A stretch of DNA of 62,062 nucleotides from NCBI GenBank assembly GCA_902774215.1, contig CACYHU010000023.1, positions 1 through 62,062 of the forward strand, given 5' to 3'. Positions 18,235 to 27,116 of the stretch are shown here, piece after piece (positions within the stretch are counted from its first letter, which is position 1; the number at the start of each line of letters is the position of its first letter). Position numbers and translations under genes: made by a program. Origin of the DNA: an uncultured Chloroflexota bacterium. GTDB taxonomy: Bacteria; Chloroflexota; Anaerolineae; Anaerolineales; Anaerolineaceae. The notes beneath the pieces were generated by a model, which did not search any database, was not told where the DNA came from, and saw only the letters and a list, made by a program, of their open reading frames with translations.

Positions 18235-18822
18235 TTAAAAGTTTCCTTTGGATTTCAGACAATCCCGCATCCGCAGACGTGCCCGGAGAAGACGGCTTTT
18301 CACCGTTCCCAACGGTACATTTAAAATATCCGCAACAGCCTGATAATCCATTTCCTGGATATCGATCAGCATAAATACCGACCTGTAGACATCAGGCAGG
18401 TTTTCAAAGCAGCTTTTGATCGCTTCCTGACGGTCCTGCCGCTCGATCTGCTCCACCGGGGATTCTGACGGATCGATAAGCCATGGAGCGTCTTCATTTT
18501 CCTCATCACTGTCCTGTGACTGCGGAACAAGCTCCTGTTCAGGATGGCGTTTCAGACGGCGGAGTTCATCATAACAGGCATTGATCGTGATACGCAAAAT
18601 CCAGGGCTTGAAAAAAGTTCCGCTGAAACTTCCGATATGTTTCCAGGCATTTATGAACGCTGTCTGGGTAATATCATCCGCCCGCGCCTCATCGCACATA
18701 ATACGCAGCGCAGTATTATAGACAGCGGTCTGATAGTAAGTCACCAGACTGTTAAAAGCCTCAAGAGACCCCTGAATGGCCATCTCAAGATATTTTGTTT
18801 CGTTCTCAAAGCTTTCAGTCAT
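18235..18822 (-). CDS. ECF-family RNA polymerase sigma factor
   Basis: 195 aa. Region 2 (FNSLVTYYQTAVYNTALRIM ... DDITQTAFINAWKHIGSF) and region 4 (LPDVYRSVFMLIDIQEMDYQAVADIL-NVPLGTVKSRLLRARLRMRDCL) are both present, separated by an acidic linker. It directs core polymerase to a small regulon, probably under control of the downstream membrane anti-sigma. It lies 46 nt after polA on the same strand; whether it has its own promoter is not clear. Confidence 0.92.
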   Translation of the reverse strand: MTESFENETKYLEMAIQGSLEAFNSLVTYYQTAVYNTALRIMCDEARADDITQTAFINAWKHIGSFSGTFFKPWILRITINACYDELRRLKRHPEQELVPQSQDSDEENEDAPWLIDPSESPVEQIERQDRQEAIKSCFENLPDVYRSVFMLIDIQEMDYQAVADILNVPLGTVKSRLLRARLRMRDCLKSKGNF

Positions 18823-18868
18823 ATTCCAGTTATCAGCGAACAGCAGACGATCACAAATTCAGCCTGAT

Positions 18869-21658
18869 TTAATTGACCGGCTGCTGCATTCTCAATAAAT
18901 TACCCCAGTTACTGCCGCTTTTCGCTTCCGTAATGAGCGGAACCGAAAGCACCGTTATATTTTCCATCACATCCTGTACCGCTTTACGCGTTGATTCCAG
19001 CTCTTCGTCCGGAACTTCAAGCATCAATTCATCATGGACCTGGAGAAGAATAGAAGCATGCAGTCCCTGTTTTGTCAGTTCCGCCGGTAGGGTGATCATT
19101 GCTGCTTTCAGAATATCCGCAGAGGTTCCCTGAACCGGCGCATTGATCGCTTCGCGTTCTTCTCTGTTACGTAAATTGTAATTCATTTCCCGCTTTAAAT
19201 TGGGAAAATAACGTTTTCTTCCTGCCAGTGTCCGGACACAGCCCTGACTCGAGGCAGTCTGCTTCAAGCCTTCCAGAAAGTCACTCACCTTCGGAAACTG
19301 ATCAAAATATGCTTTCACAAAAGCAGATGCTTCCGCAGGTGTCAGCCCTGTGGACCTGGAAAGGCCGAAAGCACTCATCCCATAAATAAGGCCAAAATTA
19401 ATAGCTTTCGCATGACGCCGCTGCTCCGCAGTAACTTCGCTGATTTCGCAGTGATAGATCGCCGCGGCAGTAGCCGCGTGGATATCCTGACCCGCATTGA
19501 ATGCCGCGATCATGGCTTCATCCCCGGACATATGCGCAACGATGCGCAGTTCGATCTGGCTGTAGTCTACCGAAAGCAGTTTACAGCCCGGTCCTGCCGT
19601 AAACGCAGTCCGGATCTGTTTTCCCAGCTCTGTGCGGGTGGGAATATTCTGCAGATTGGGAGATGAAGAAGCCAAACGGCCGGTGACCGTACCTGTCTGA
19701 TTGAAAGAGGTGTGGACTCTGCCGGTATTTTTATCGATGCTCTCCGGCAGTGTATCTGTATAAGTGCTCTTCAATTTGCCGATCTCCCGATACTCGAGGA
19801 TCTTTTCAATGACCGGATGCACACCGCGCATTTCCTCCAGCACATCGGCAGCAGTGGAATAATTTCCTGAGGAGGTTTTCTTCGCAGTCCGCGGCGGGAT
19901 CAGCCCGAGCGTATTGAACAGCGCTGCAGAAAGCTGCTGCGTTGAATTGATGTTAAACGGGTACCCGACCAGATCATAGATCTCTTTCTCCAGCGCCGCG
20001 AGCCGTTCCGCAAGGTCAGCAGACATCCGGCTGAGGAAATCACGATCCAGCAGGATCCCGCGCATTTCCATATCCGCAAGGACCGGGATCAGCGGGATCT
20101 CCAGCTCTTCAAAGATGTGCTCTGTCTGTTCCTGCCGCATTTTTTCCCGGAGGACAGGTATTAATTGCAGGACCACCTCCGCATCCGCGGCAGCGTAAGG
20201 CGCAGCCTCTTTGACCGGGACCCGATCCATGGTGATCTGCTGCTTTCCTTTACCGATAAGGGTCTCGATCTCTGTCATTTTGATCCCGAGCATGGACTTT
20301 GCCATCGGTTTCAGTCCGAGCTGGCGGGATTCCGGATCAAGGATCCAGCCCGCGATCATGCTGTCAAAACGGATCCCTCTGACGGGCATTCCGCAGCGTG
20401 CCAGCACGATCATATCGTATTTGATATTATGACCGGCTTTGGCGATCTTTTCATCCGCAAGGACAGAGGCAAGCTTTTCCCTTACGGTTTCCACCGGCAG
20501 CTGTGTTTCACCGGTTTTATGACCGACAGGGATGTAATATCCTGTTCCCGGTTCAACGGCAAATGAGAATCCAACCGGCTCACAGGCCATCGGTTCCACA
20601 CCGGTCGTTTCCGTATCCAGGGAGATCATTTCAGCCGAACCCAGTTTCGCAGCCAGATCATCCAGTGCGGCTTCATTGTCAACGATGACCGTATGGTTTT
20701 CGTAGGCCTTCTCTTCTTCCTGCGGAAGGACACTTTCCCCGAAAAGGGATGGCTGGTCATCATCATCCTGATATGCGGAAGAAAGTTTCTTCAGTTTCGG
20801 GAGCAGTGTGTTGAAGTGGAGCGTCCGGAACAGCCTGTCCATCGCGGGGAAGTCAATATTGGCGGTGGAAGATTCCTCAATTTTGAAATATTCCGGCAGG
20901 TCGGTGCGGATCCGCGCAAGGTCCTGACTGAGAAAAGCACTTTCACGGTTGTTTTCGATTTTTGTTTTAACGGCACCCTTCAGTTTATCGGTATTCGCGT
21001 AAATATTTTCCAGCGTCCCGTATGTGTCAAGCAGCGTCACCGCGGTTTTCGGACCGATACCGGGGACACCGGGATAATTATCGGAAGGATCCCCGACGAG
21101 AGCTTTGTAATCGACCACCTGATCCGGCATCACACCGAGAAAATCTTTGACCATCTGCGGTGTGTAATCTTTGGCGTCTGAAAGCTTGCTGCCGGGAAGA
21201 GAGACAATAATGTGTTCATCCACCAGCTGCAGCAGGTCACGGTCCCCGGTAATAATTTTTACGTCATAGCCCTTTGCCGCCATCTGTTTGGCAGTGGAAC
21301 CGAGTACATCATCTGCCTCAAACCCTTCCACCTCCAGACGCGGTACACCCAGCGTATCCACCAGTTCTTTCATGCGGCCGATCTGAAGGCGCAGATCATC
21401 CGGCATTTTGGCTCTGGTTCCTTTATAGGCGGGGAACAGGTCATTCCGGAAGGTCTTGCCGATATCAAAGGCGACTGCCAGATAATCCGGATGGTTGTTT
21501 TCCAGCAGACGAAGCAGGATCGAGGCAAAACCGTAGGTACCGGCGGTCGGTTCGCCCTCCGGCGTCATCCAACGGGAGGTATCCTGTCCGCTGGTGATCG
21601 CAAAATAAGCGCGGTACGCGATCGCGTGGCCATCTACAAGGTATAAAGTTTCTGTCAT
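18869..21658 (-). CDS. polA: DNA polymerase I, with 5' nuclease and intact proofreading domain
   Basis: 929 aa, full length. The 5' nuclease domain (1 to ~290) shows GFEADDVLGS, ITGDRDLLQLV and YPGVPGIGPKTA. The 3'-5' exonuclease keeps all three motifs: LDTETTG, HNIKYDM and YAAADAEV, so proofreading should be active. The polymerase shows motif A VDYSQIELR, motif B RRHAKAINFGLIYG (Phe at the ddNTP-selectivity site) and motif C QVHDELMLEVP. QPSLFG in the linker after the 5' nuclease resembles a sliding-clamp motif. Its ATG overlaps the stop of the preceding gene (ATGA). Confidence 0.97.
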   Translation of the reverse strand: MTETLYLVDGHAIAYRAYFAITSGQDTSRWMTPEGEPTAGTYGFASILLRLLENNHPDYLAVAFDIGKTFRNDLFPAYKGTRAKMPDDLRLQIGRMKELVDTLGVPRLEVEGFEADDVLGSTAKQMAAKGYDVKIITGDRDLLQLVDEHIIVSLPGSKLSDAKDYTPQMVKDFLGVMPDQVVDYKALVGDPSDNYPGVPGIGPKTAVTLLDTYGTLENIYANTDKLKGAVKTKIENNRESAFLSQDLARIRTDLPEYFKIEESSTANIDFPAMDRLFRTLHFNTLLPKLKKLSSAYQDDDDQPSLFGESVLPQEEEKAYENHTVIVDNEAALDDLAAKLGSAEMISLDTETTGVEPMACEPVGFSFAVEPGTGYYIPVGHKTGETQLPVETVREKLASVLADEKIAKAGHNIKYDMIVLARCGMPVRGIRFDSMIAGWILDPESRQLGLKPMAKSMLGIKMTEIETLIGKGKQQITMDRVPVKEAAPYAAADAEVVLQLIPVLREKMRQEQTEHIFEELEIPLIPVLADMEMRGILLDRDFLSRMSADLAERLAALEKEIYDLVGYPFNINSTQQLSAALFNTLGLIPPRTAKKTSSGNYSTAADVLEEMRGVHPVIEKILEYREIGKLKSTYTDTLPESIDKNTGRVHTSFNQTGTVTGRLASSSPNLQNIPTRTELGKQIRTAFTAGPGCKLLSVDYSQIELRIVAHMSGDEAMIAAFNAGQDIHAATAAAIYHCEISEVTAEQRRHAKAINFGLIYGMSAFGLSRSTGLTPAEASAFVKAYFDQFPKVSDFLEGLKQTASSQGCVRTLAGRKRYFPNLKREMNYNLRNREEREAINAPVQGTSADILKAAMITLPAELTKQGLHASILLQVHDELMLEVPDEELESTRKAVQDVMENITVLSVPLITEAKSGSNWGNLLRMQQPVN

Positions 21659-22338
21659 TTCTGCCTCATTTCAGTTATGGATCCCGCATTCTGATATATT
21701 CCCGCAAGACGCATGATCGTCTCGTCAGAGATTTCCTTATCGACCGGACTTACAAAACAATTATCAGACCAGAAGCGTTCATTTTCTGAAAGCTTTTTCG
21801 CCGCATGGACAAGCTCTTCCAGATCCGCTCGAAATTCACGGATCAAAGACTCTGGTTCCTCATCATCAAGCACTTCGATCTGCCATTGAGCGAAGGCCGG
21901 ACGTATCCGGACCTTTTCCAAAGGTTTTTCAAGCCGTATGCTCGTAAGGATCAGGTTCTTGTGGATCGACCTGGCCATACGGCTGTCAATGATCACCCCG
22001 GAAGCAGCGGGAAACAGCGTGAAGGATAAACTGCCGGTAAGCTTTTGCAGCGGTTCCGCTTCGGAAGCAAACAAGTCATCGACCCGGATAAAATCCGCTT
22101 CTTCCGCGTCCTCATCCACATCGAAAAAAATCAGTTCCGGCGGTTCTTCGTATCTGATCTGTTTCTTCTCAACCGGGAAACGCTCGATCTCAAGGTCCTT
22201 TTTTTCCATTCTGCATAATATTTTATCATAGTTCGGAAGGGACAGATATGCCGGTCTGCCGTCCGCAGAAATTTCCTGTATTTTCGTGCTGCCAATGCAA
22301 AATTCATGCCAATTATTACAATAATTAGACGAAACCAT
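21655..22338 (-). CDS. Hypothetical protein coupled to polA
   Basis: 227 aa from the ATG at 22338; an in-frame ATG at 22209 (MEKKDLEIER...) is equally possible and would give 184 aa. No domain is recognised. The protein is acidic (FFDVDEDAEEADFIRVDD) and predicted to be soluble, with a helical C-terminal half (EFRADLEELVHAAKKLSENERF). Its stop overlaps the polA start by 4 nt, so the two are coupled and a DNA-metabolism link is plausible but unproven. Neither start has a clear Shine-Dalgarno site. Confidence 0.6.
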   Translation of the reverse strand: MVSSNYCNNWHEFCIGSTKIQEISADGRPAYLSLPNYDKILCRMEKKDLEIERFPVEKKQIRYEEPPELIFFDVDEDAEEADFIRVDDLFASEAEPLQKLTGSLSFTLFPAASGVIIDSRMARSIHKNLILTSIRLEKPLEKVRIRPAFAQWQIEVLDDEEPESLIREFRADLEELVHAAKKLSENERFWSDNCFVSPVDKEISDETIMRLAGIYQNAGSITEMRQK

Positions 22339-22368
22339 TTATAATTTATTCCATATATCAGGGGATCC

Positions 22369-22401
22369 ATAACACCTGTCAAAAGGCGGTGTTATCTTTT
22401 T
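22369..22401 (+). terminator. Terminator-like hairpin between divergent genes
   Basis: ATAACACC (22369-22376) pairs with GGTGTTAT (22388-22395), followed by CTTTTT on the plus strand. A terminator between divergent genes is unusual. It could attenuate a transcript entering the surface-protein gene at 22488. Confidence 0.4.
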
Positions 22402-22487
22402 GCATTTTCCGAATCGTTTTTCCGGCTTCTGCGGATCGATAACCCTGATTGAAAACATGACTGTAATTTTCAAAAAGGGGTGCTTTT

Positions 22488-25484
22488 ATGAAACCGCAGC
22501 AAATTGAAAAAGCAAAATTTCAGACAGCCGCAGTATTTTTGGTCCTGACGGCATTCTTTTTCATCTTTCTTTCCCCGCAGATGTCCGCTTCCGCAGTACA
22601 GCCCCAAAATCCTGTCAGCGGCGTGGTCACGGTTTCCGGGGATGAGAAATGGGATCAGAATATCGTTTTTTCCGGTGAAGGGAGACTGGTCGTAACCGGA
22701 AATCTGGCGCTGGAGAATGTCACGATTACCTTCAGTGATACGGGAACCGCCGCCCTGCCCGCAGTCTCTGTGGGAGAAGGCGCCTCTTTTACCCTTACCA
22801 ACAGCAAGATGGACCTCTCCAGTCTTGGAAACAGAGAGGCTGTTGTCTCAGAGAATGCCGAAGTAACGGTCGATCATTCAGAAATCAGCGGTGCTGATAA
22901 TGCGATAGAGACCGCACTGATCAGGGTCAGCGGAGGAAAATTCAATCTGATCAACGGCTCGTCCATCAGGAATAACCTCAACCGGGGAAAGGTATACGAC
23001 AGTTATTATAATCTCAATGAATATTCCGGAAGCATTCTCCAGGCTGCAGACTGTGAAATGACAATCGAAGATTCATTCATAACGAATAATCAAACGGGTT
23101 TTGTCGAGCCTTGTGATAGTTATGAAGGACGATGCATCCGTAATGCCGGAGAGGAGGTATTTAGGGTAGAAAATTCACAAATAAAGATTTCCAAGTCAAC
23201 TATTTCAAAAAACAGTGGAACCCAAAACAATATCAAAATAAATAACAGCAGACTTGAATGGATTGATTCAACGCTCAGCGGACAAATGCTTACGACTGGT
23301 TATGGCAGCAATATGGTTTTGAATAAATCTGATATGATGATCAGCGGAAACAGTGTTTTTGCAGATAACAGATGCGGAGCTTTTTCAGCTATTGATAGCA
23401 TAATAAAAATTGAGGATGGGGTTGAATTTATAAATAATGATACAGATAAATTTAATAGTATTTATAACCCCCCAGTCGAAACCTATAATACTGACTTATA
23501 TATCGGTAAAGTTCTCTTTAAAAACAACGAAGGACGGACCGGCGCTGTAGAATTTCTAGGGGGGAAAATCATCATCGATGGCGCTTCCTTTATTGAAAAT
23601 CACGGACAATTTTTCCCCGGGGCTTTATTTGTCGATGCATGTTATAATGTAATAGTAAATAAAACGACTCCCGCTGAATTGGAAATCGATAACGCGAAAT
23701 TTATCGGTAACACATCCCAATTATATAAAACCGGTGCGGTAGGGCTTGGTGGTACTGCATATGGAGGAAGTGTTTCATATTTTAACAATTATGTAGCAAT
23801 GTGCAGTATTGACAAATTGTGGGAAATTTTCAAAGACAATACCGATTGGGAAAAAAATTATTGTGATCAATACCAAGCCTTCTCTGAGAAAGAAATACGA
23901 AATTTGGTTCAGGCTGAAATCCGTTCTGCTGTTTTCGCTGATAATTCACTGAATACCATCATTTCAGAACTGGATATGATCGGCGGAGGAGCTATTTATA
24001 TCAGTCCTTATGCCCATCTGAAAATGGGCAGCACCGCCATACTCAATAATTCGGTCGGATCACCATGGAGCGGGGTTGGAGCAGGCATTGCCGCCGGACC
24101 GGTTTCCGAAACCTATCTTTACCCGAGAAATGGTGCAGGGATATTTTCCAACAATTCCAATGATCCTTCTCAGGCACTGCAGGATGTCGCAAAACTTGAT
24201 GAGGACAGCATCTTTATTTTTTCTGAAAAAATGTTTAATGGCGGATACCATAACTGGCAAAAAGATAATGCTGAAAGGATCCTTACCTGGTTTTATACAC
24301 AGTGGACGATTCGTGACTTTAATAATCCTCTGAATCTGACCGGAAACGTATACGGATCTTCACCGACAGATAAAAGTATTGAAAATGCTTCTGTTATTAT
24401 TCAAAACAACCAGATCGGTACAAATCCATGGAATGAATACGAGAATGAATACAAGGATATTGCCTTCGGTTACGGCGCAGGGATCTACAATGACGGCATT
24501 TTGGAGATCGGCGAACCGGGTACCGGTTTCACCATCACCAAGGTATGGGACGATGAAGAAAACGCGGCAGGGAAACGCCCGACCCCGCAAAATTTCCTCT
24601 CTTCCCTGATCCTTTCCGCTGACGGAGAAGCGTATGACCTCGGCACGATCGTTCCCTCACCATATTCGCCAGATCCGGATGACCCGAACCTCAGCGTTTT
24701 TGATTGTGAAAAGGATATTTTTGTCACGATCACTGTACAGGAACAGCAGGATGACAACACCTGGCTCATCACCTTTGAGGGACTGCCGAAATTCAATGCT
24801 GATGGTTCTGAAATCGTATGGACCGTTGATGAAAGCCTGAGATATTATTCGGCAGAGGTCAGCGGAGATATGACAGACGGATTTTCGATCGTCAACACAC
24901 CGAAGGAAGAACCGGAATCGGAACCGGATCGCCGGGAATTGACTTTCTACCGTCTGTTGCCTCAGATGGATATTCTTCCGAAAACCGGTTTCTCCGCCTT
25001 AAAACCGCAGGTTCTGGGGGTTATGCCGAAGGATCTGGATTATAAACCGACAAAACTGACGCTGGAGATCCCCATGCTTTCCGTCTCCACAGCGATCGTA
25101 CAGGTACCCTTCAGCGATAAGAATTATTCCGTCGACTGGCTTGGTACTTCCGCCGGATTGCTGGAAGGCACCGCTATGCCGGGGAAAGGCCTGTCTGTCA
25201 TTACCGGACACAACCATTTGAACACCACCGAAGCCGGTCCTTTCGCTTTTTTACAGGATCTCCAGATCGGTGACCGCATTTTCATCACAGATCCCGCCGG
25301 CAACATGGAGCTCTTTGAGGTTTACACAAATGAGAAGATATCAGAAAGCGATACAGCCGCGCTCCTCAATATTGCTGAACCCTTTGAAAACTCTCTTTTA
25401 CTGGTCACCTGTGAAGATGAACGTCCGGAAGGCGGCTATGAAAACCGCCGCGTAGCAGCGGCCAAACCCTGGTCTGCTGATTGA
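22488..25484 (+). CDS. Surface protein: beta-helix, Cna_B-like domain, internal LPKTG, C-terminal sortase
   Basis: 998 aa; the ATG follows AAAAGGGG. Order: a signal peptide (cleavage about ASA|VQP); about 600 residues of parallel beta-helix type repeats (recurring SxIxNN, FxxN and GGxI phrases, as in pectate-lyase-like and Pmp adhesins); a Cna_B-like domain (FTITKVWDDEENAAGKRP ...); LPKTGFS at residues 830-836; and a sortase domain with catalytic His908 (TGHNH), Cys975 (LLVTCED) and Arg987/988 (NRR). No hydrophobic anchor follows LPKTG; the chain ends with the sortase. Codon use in the helix region is more AT-rich than at either end. Inferred: an adhesin that may act on its own motif. Compare 50526-53597. 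Confidence 0.85.
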   Translation: MKPQQIEKAKFQTAAVFLVLTAFFFIFLSPQMSASAVQPQNPVSGVVTVSGDEKWDQNIVFSGEGRLVVTGNLALENVTITFSDTGTAALPAVSVGEGASFTLTNSKMDLSSLGNREAVVSENAEVTVDHSEISGADNAIETALIRVSGGKFNLINGSSIRNNLNRGKVYDSYYNLNEYSGSILQAADCEMTIEDSFITNNQTGFVEPCDSYEGRCIRNAGEEVFRVENSQIKISKSTISKNSGTQNNIKINNSRLEWIDSTLSGQMLTTGYGSNMVLNKSDMMISGNSVFADNRCGAFSAIDSIIKIEDGVEFINNDTDKFNSIYNPPVETYNTDLYIGKVLFKNNEGRTGAVEFLGGKIIIDGASFIENHGQFFPGALFVDACYNVIVNKTTPAELEIDNAKFIGNTSQLYKTGAVGLGGTAYGGSVSYFNNYVAMCSIDKLWEIFKDNTDWEKNYCDQYQAFSEKEIRNLVQAEIRSAVFADNSLNTIISELDMIGGGAIYISPYAHLKMGSTAILNNSVGSPWSGVGAGIAAGPVSETYLYPRNGAGIFSNNSNDPSQALQDVAKLDEDSIFIFSEKMFNGGYHNWQKDNAERILTWFYTQWTIRDFNNPLNLTGNVYGSSPTDKSIENASVIIQNNQIGTNPWNEYENEYKDIAFGYGAGIYNDGILEIGEPGTGFTITKVWDDEENAAGKRPTPQNFLSSLILSADGEAYDLGTIVPSPYSPDPDDPNLSVFDCEKDIFVTITVQEQQDDNTWLITFEGLPKFNADGSEIVWTVDESLRYYSAEVSGDMTDGFSIVNTPKEEPESEPDRRELTFYRLLPQMDILPKTGFSALKPQVLGVMPKDLDYKPTKLTLEIPMLSVSTAIVQVPFSDKNYSVDWLGTSAGLLEGTAMPGKGLSVITGHNHLNTTEAGPFAFLQDLQIGDRIFITDPAGNMELFEVYTNEKISESDTAALLNIAEPFENSLLLVTCEDERPEGGYENRRVAAAKPWSAD

Positions 25485-25541
25485 GCCTTTTCCTCCGGTC
25501 TGACTCAGATACAGACTTTTCTGAATCGCTTTAAATTGAAG

Positions 25542-25951
25542 GAGCTGCCGCAAATTATATTTTTTAAAAGCCATCGGGAGGGAGTGCTTCGCAGGGACGC
25601 GGAATAAGCGTCAGCTGCCTGTAAAAGTGATCCCCGCGTCCCGGTTAATTCAGTCAGGGGACACACGCAGCTCACGCGTGTCCCCCGACACCCCTGTATA
25701 AGCTGCTGAATCACTCCGTTGATGATACGGTTATTCAGATGATTCCCTAAAACAAAAGATGAGTCGTTTTGCGTTATTTAAAAACGCCAAAGCCGGCGAG
25801 CGACTGAAGGTCGGCCCGACCGGTCCCGGCAATATCTCCATGGTACGGGAAGTTCTCCCGCCGGCACCGCCCGCCGTTGCGGATCATTTGCTTTTGACGG
25901 TATTTATGAAAAAGGCTGTCGTACACCATAAAAGTGATGTGCGACAGCCTC
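25542..25951 (-). repeat. Family A repeat with terminal inverted repeats, copy 1
   Basis: 410 bp. The plus strand starts GAGCTGCCGCA and ends TGCGACAGCCTC, an imperfect terminal inverted repeat. It matches 50082-50495 (same orientation) and 47729-48140 (inverted) along its length. It contains a GGGACGCGG/CCGCGTCCC hairpin with a GCTGACGC loop (minus strand) and a GGGGACAC/GTGTCCCC hairpin. The end near 25915-25951 forms a hairpin (GGCTGTCG...CGACAGCC) followed on the minus strand by TTTTT, so it probably terminates the decarboxylase operon. A 68-codon frame inside (25759-25965) is not kept in the other copies. Confidence 0.85.
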
Positions 25952-25977
25952 TGTTTTTGTTTTGAATCAGTATGACT

Positions 25978-27105
25978 TTAGATGAATGCCTTTACCAGAG
26001 CAAGCAGGACACCGCCGGCTACGACGGAACCCAGCTGACCGGAGGTGTTGGCCCCCATGGCATGCATCAGGATGAAGTTGTCCGGATCATCTTCCAGCGC
26101 GATCTGGGCAGCGATACGGCCGGCCATCGGGAACGCGGAGATACCGCAGGCACCGATGAGCGGGTTGATCTTGCCGCCGGTGATGATCTTCATCAGCTGA
26201 CCGAACAGGACGCCGGCAACAGTATCGAGGATGAAGGCCAGCAGACCGAGGGCCATGATGAAGAGGACGCCCCAGTTCAGGAAGCTTTCGCCGGTCATGG
26301 TACCGCCGACTGCCAGACCCAGGAACAGGGTGGAAACATTGATGATCTCATTCTGAGCAGCTTTGTCCAGACGATCGACAACACCGGATTCCTTCATCAG
26401 GTTACCCAGCATCAGCGCCGCGATCAGCGGAGCAGCATCCGGGGAAATGATGGAGATGGCGATGGTGACAAGCATCGGGAAGATGATGACAGCGCGGTTG
26501 GAAACTTCACGCGGAGCATATTCCATATGGATCTGGCGGTCTTTCTTGGAAGTCAGGGCCTTCATGATCGGAGGCTGAATGATCGGGATCAGGGACATAT
26601 AGGAATAAGCGGCAACCGCGATCGGGCCGAGCATATGCGGAGCGATCTGGGATGCGACATAAATGGCTGTCGGGCCGTCAATGGCACCGATGGTACCGAT
26701 GGAAGCGGCTTCAGCAAGACCCCAGCCCAGCTGCGGGAACAGTTTGGCCAGAATACAACCCAGGATCAGTGTACCGTAAATACCGAACTGACCGGCAGCG
26801 CCGAGGATGACCATCTTCGGCATCGCCAGCAGCGGACGAAAGTCGATCATCGCACCTACACCGATGAAGATGAGGAGCGGGAAAAGTTCAGTGGAAATAC
26901 CGGCGTCATAGATGACTTTCATGAAGCCGACACCGGAATCCATGCCCAGGTTCGCCAGAACACAGCCAAAACCGATGGGCAGCAGCAGAGTCGGTTCATA
27001 TTCCTTGATGATGGCCAGTGCGATCAGCACAAAACCAATCACAAGCATGACACCATTCTGCCAGCTGAGATGGTAAAAAGAGTCAAAAATACCGCTGAGA
27101 TTCAT
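25978..27105 (-). CDS. Sodium-translocating decarboxylase, beta subunit
   Basis: 375 aa, strongly hydrophobic with about nine to eleven helices. It matches the OadB/MmdB/GcdB family, in which carboxybiotin is decarboxylated and two Na+ are pumped out. Visible are the conserved GAIDGPTAIYVASQIAPHMLGPIA region, which carries the Asp central to Na+ transport, and the C-terminal SAFPMAGRIAAQIALEDDP and MHAMGANTSGQLGSVVAGG. It is last in the minus-strand order gamma/delta, biotin carrier, beta. The substrate (methylmalonyl-CoA, glutaconyl-CoA or oxaloacetate) depends on an alpha subunit not in this window. Confidence 0.93.
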   Translation of the reverse strand: MNLSGIFDSFYHLSWQNGVMLVIGFVLIALAIIKEYEPTLLLPIGFGCVLANLGMDSGVGFMKVIYDAGISTELFPLLIFIGVGAMIDFRPLLAMPKMVILGAAGQFGIYGTLILGCILAKLFPQLGWGLAEAASIGTIGAIDGPTAIYVASQIAPHMLGPIAVAAYSYMSLIPIIQPPIMKALTSKKDRQIHMEYAPREVSNRAVIIFPMLVTIAISIISPDAAPLIAALMLGNLMKESGVVDRLDKAAQNEIINVSTLFLGLAVGGTMTGESFLNWGVLFIMALGLLAFILDTVAGVLFGQLMKIITGGKINPLIGACGISAFPMAGRIAAQIALEDDPDNFILMHAMGANTSGQLGSVVAGGVLLALVKAFI

Positions 27106-27116
27106 AATTGCTCCTC

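Noticed and set aside
25759..25965. 68-codon frame (MSRFALFKNAKAGERL...) in the family A repeat
   Set aside because: The equivalent frame in the copy at 50082-50495 stops after 14 codons and the third copy also lacks it, so it is not conserved as protein.
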